From Firmicutes bacterium UBA4845 (GTDB lineage Bacteria > Bacillota > Clostridia > Tissierellales > Sedimentibacteraceae), in contig DHER01000104.1 of the NCBI GenBank assembly GCA_002399975.1, forward strand, positions 1 through 6,635: a stretch of DNA of 6,635 bases. The letters run 5' to 3'. Under the pieces are notes generated by a model. It was not told the DNA's origin, did not search any database, and was given only the letters and a program-made list of their open reading frames with translations. Positions 6,632 to 6,635 of this stretch are shown here, in pieces. Position 1 is the first letter of the stretch, and each line of letters starts with the position of its first letter. Both the position numbers and the translations under genes were made by a program.

Positions 6632-6635
6632 AAAT

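Overview
The window is AT-rich and has Shine-Dalgarno sites of the AGGAGG type. Its gene set (YesM/YesN-type two-component system beside an LplB/YtcP/LplA-type sugar ABC importer) is typical of low-GC Firmicutes. The protein style (for example lipobox LAGC, many Lys/Ile/Asn) suggests a plant-fibre or glycan-using Clostridia, possibly of the Lachnospiraceae type. The taxon is an inference from composition and family, not proven by any marker gene here.

Layout. (1) Bases 1-286, minus strand: the first 95 codons of an AraC-family regulator with a cupin-type effector domain, running off the left edge. (2) Bases 287-538: a divergent intergenic region. It holds a good sigma-A-type promoter reading left (374-402), phased short repeats in the leader (310-340) and an AT-rich palindrome (421-437). 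No convincing promoter reading right was found. (3) Bases 539-3889: a sensor histidine kinase and its AraC-type response regulator, 6 nt apart and surely co-transcribed. (4) Bases 3890-4003: a 114-nt gap with a perfect TATAAT -10 box, a poor -35, an upstream 10-bp-period direct repeat and a long-spaced inverted repeat. This is the look expected of an activator-dependent promoter. (5) Bases 4004-6631: two CUT1-type permeases and the beginning of a lipoprotein solute-binding protein. The binding-protein frame stops after 248 codons, about half the usual family length, 4 nt before the window ends.

How they fit together. The kinase has two membrane segments enclosing a large extracytoplasmic sensor domain. 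It would phosphorylate Asp55 of the response regulator, whose AraC-type DNA-binding domain most plausibly activates the transporter promoter just downstream. The lipoprotein would capture a sugar or oligosaccharide and pass it to the permease pair. No ATPase gene is present, so energy probably comes from a shared MsmX/UgpC-type ATPase encoded elsewhere. The substrate cannot be read from this window. No RNA genes, CRISPR arrays, insertion sequences or Rho-independent terminators were recognised. The region looks like a conventional regulated carbohydrate-uptake locus and not a new type of system; the points most worth checking are the transporter promoter architecture and the broken end of the binding protein.
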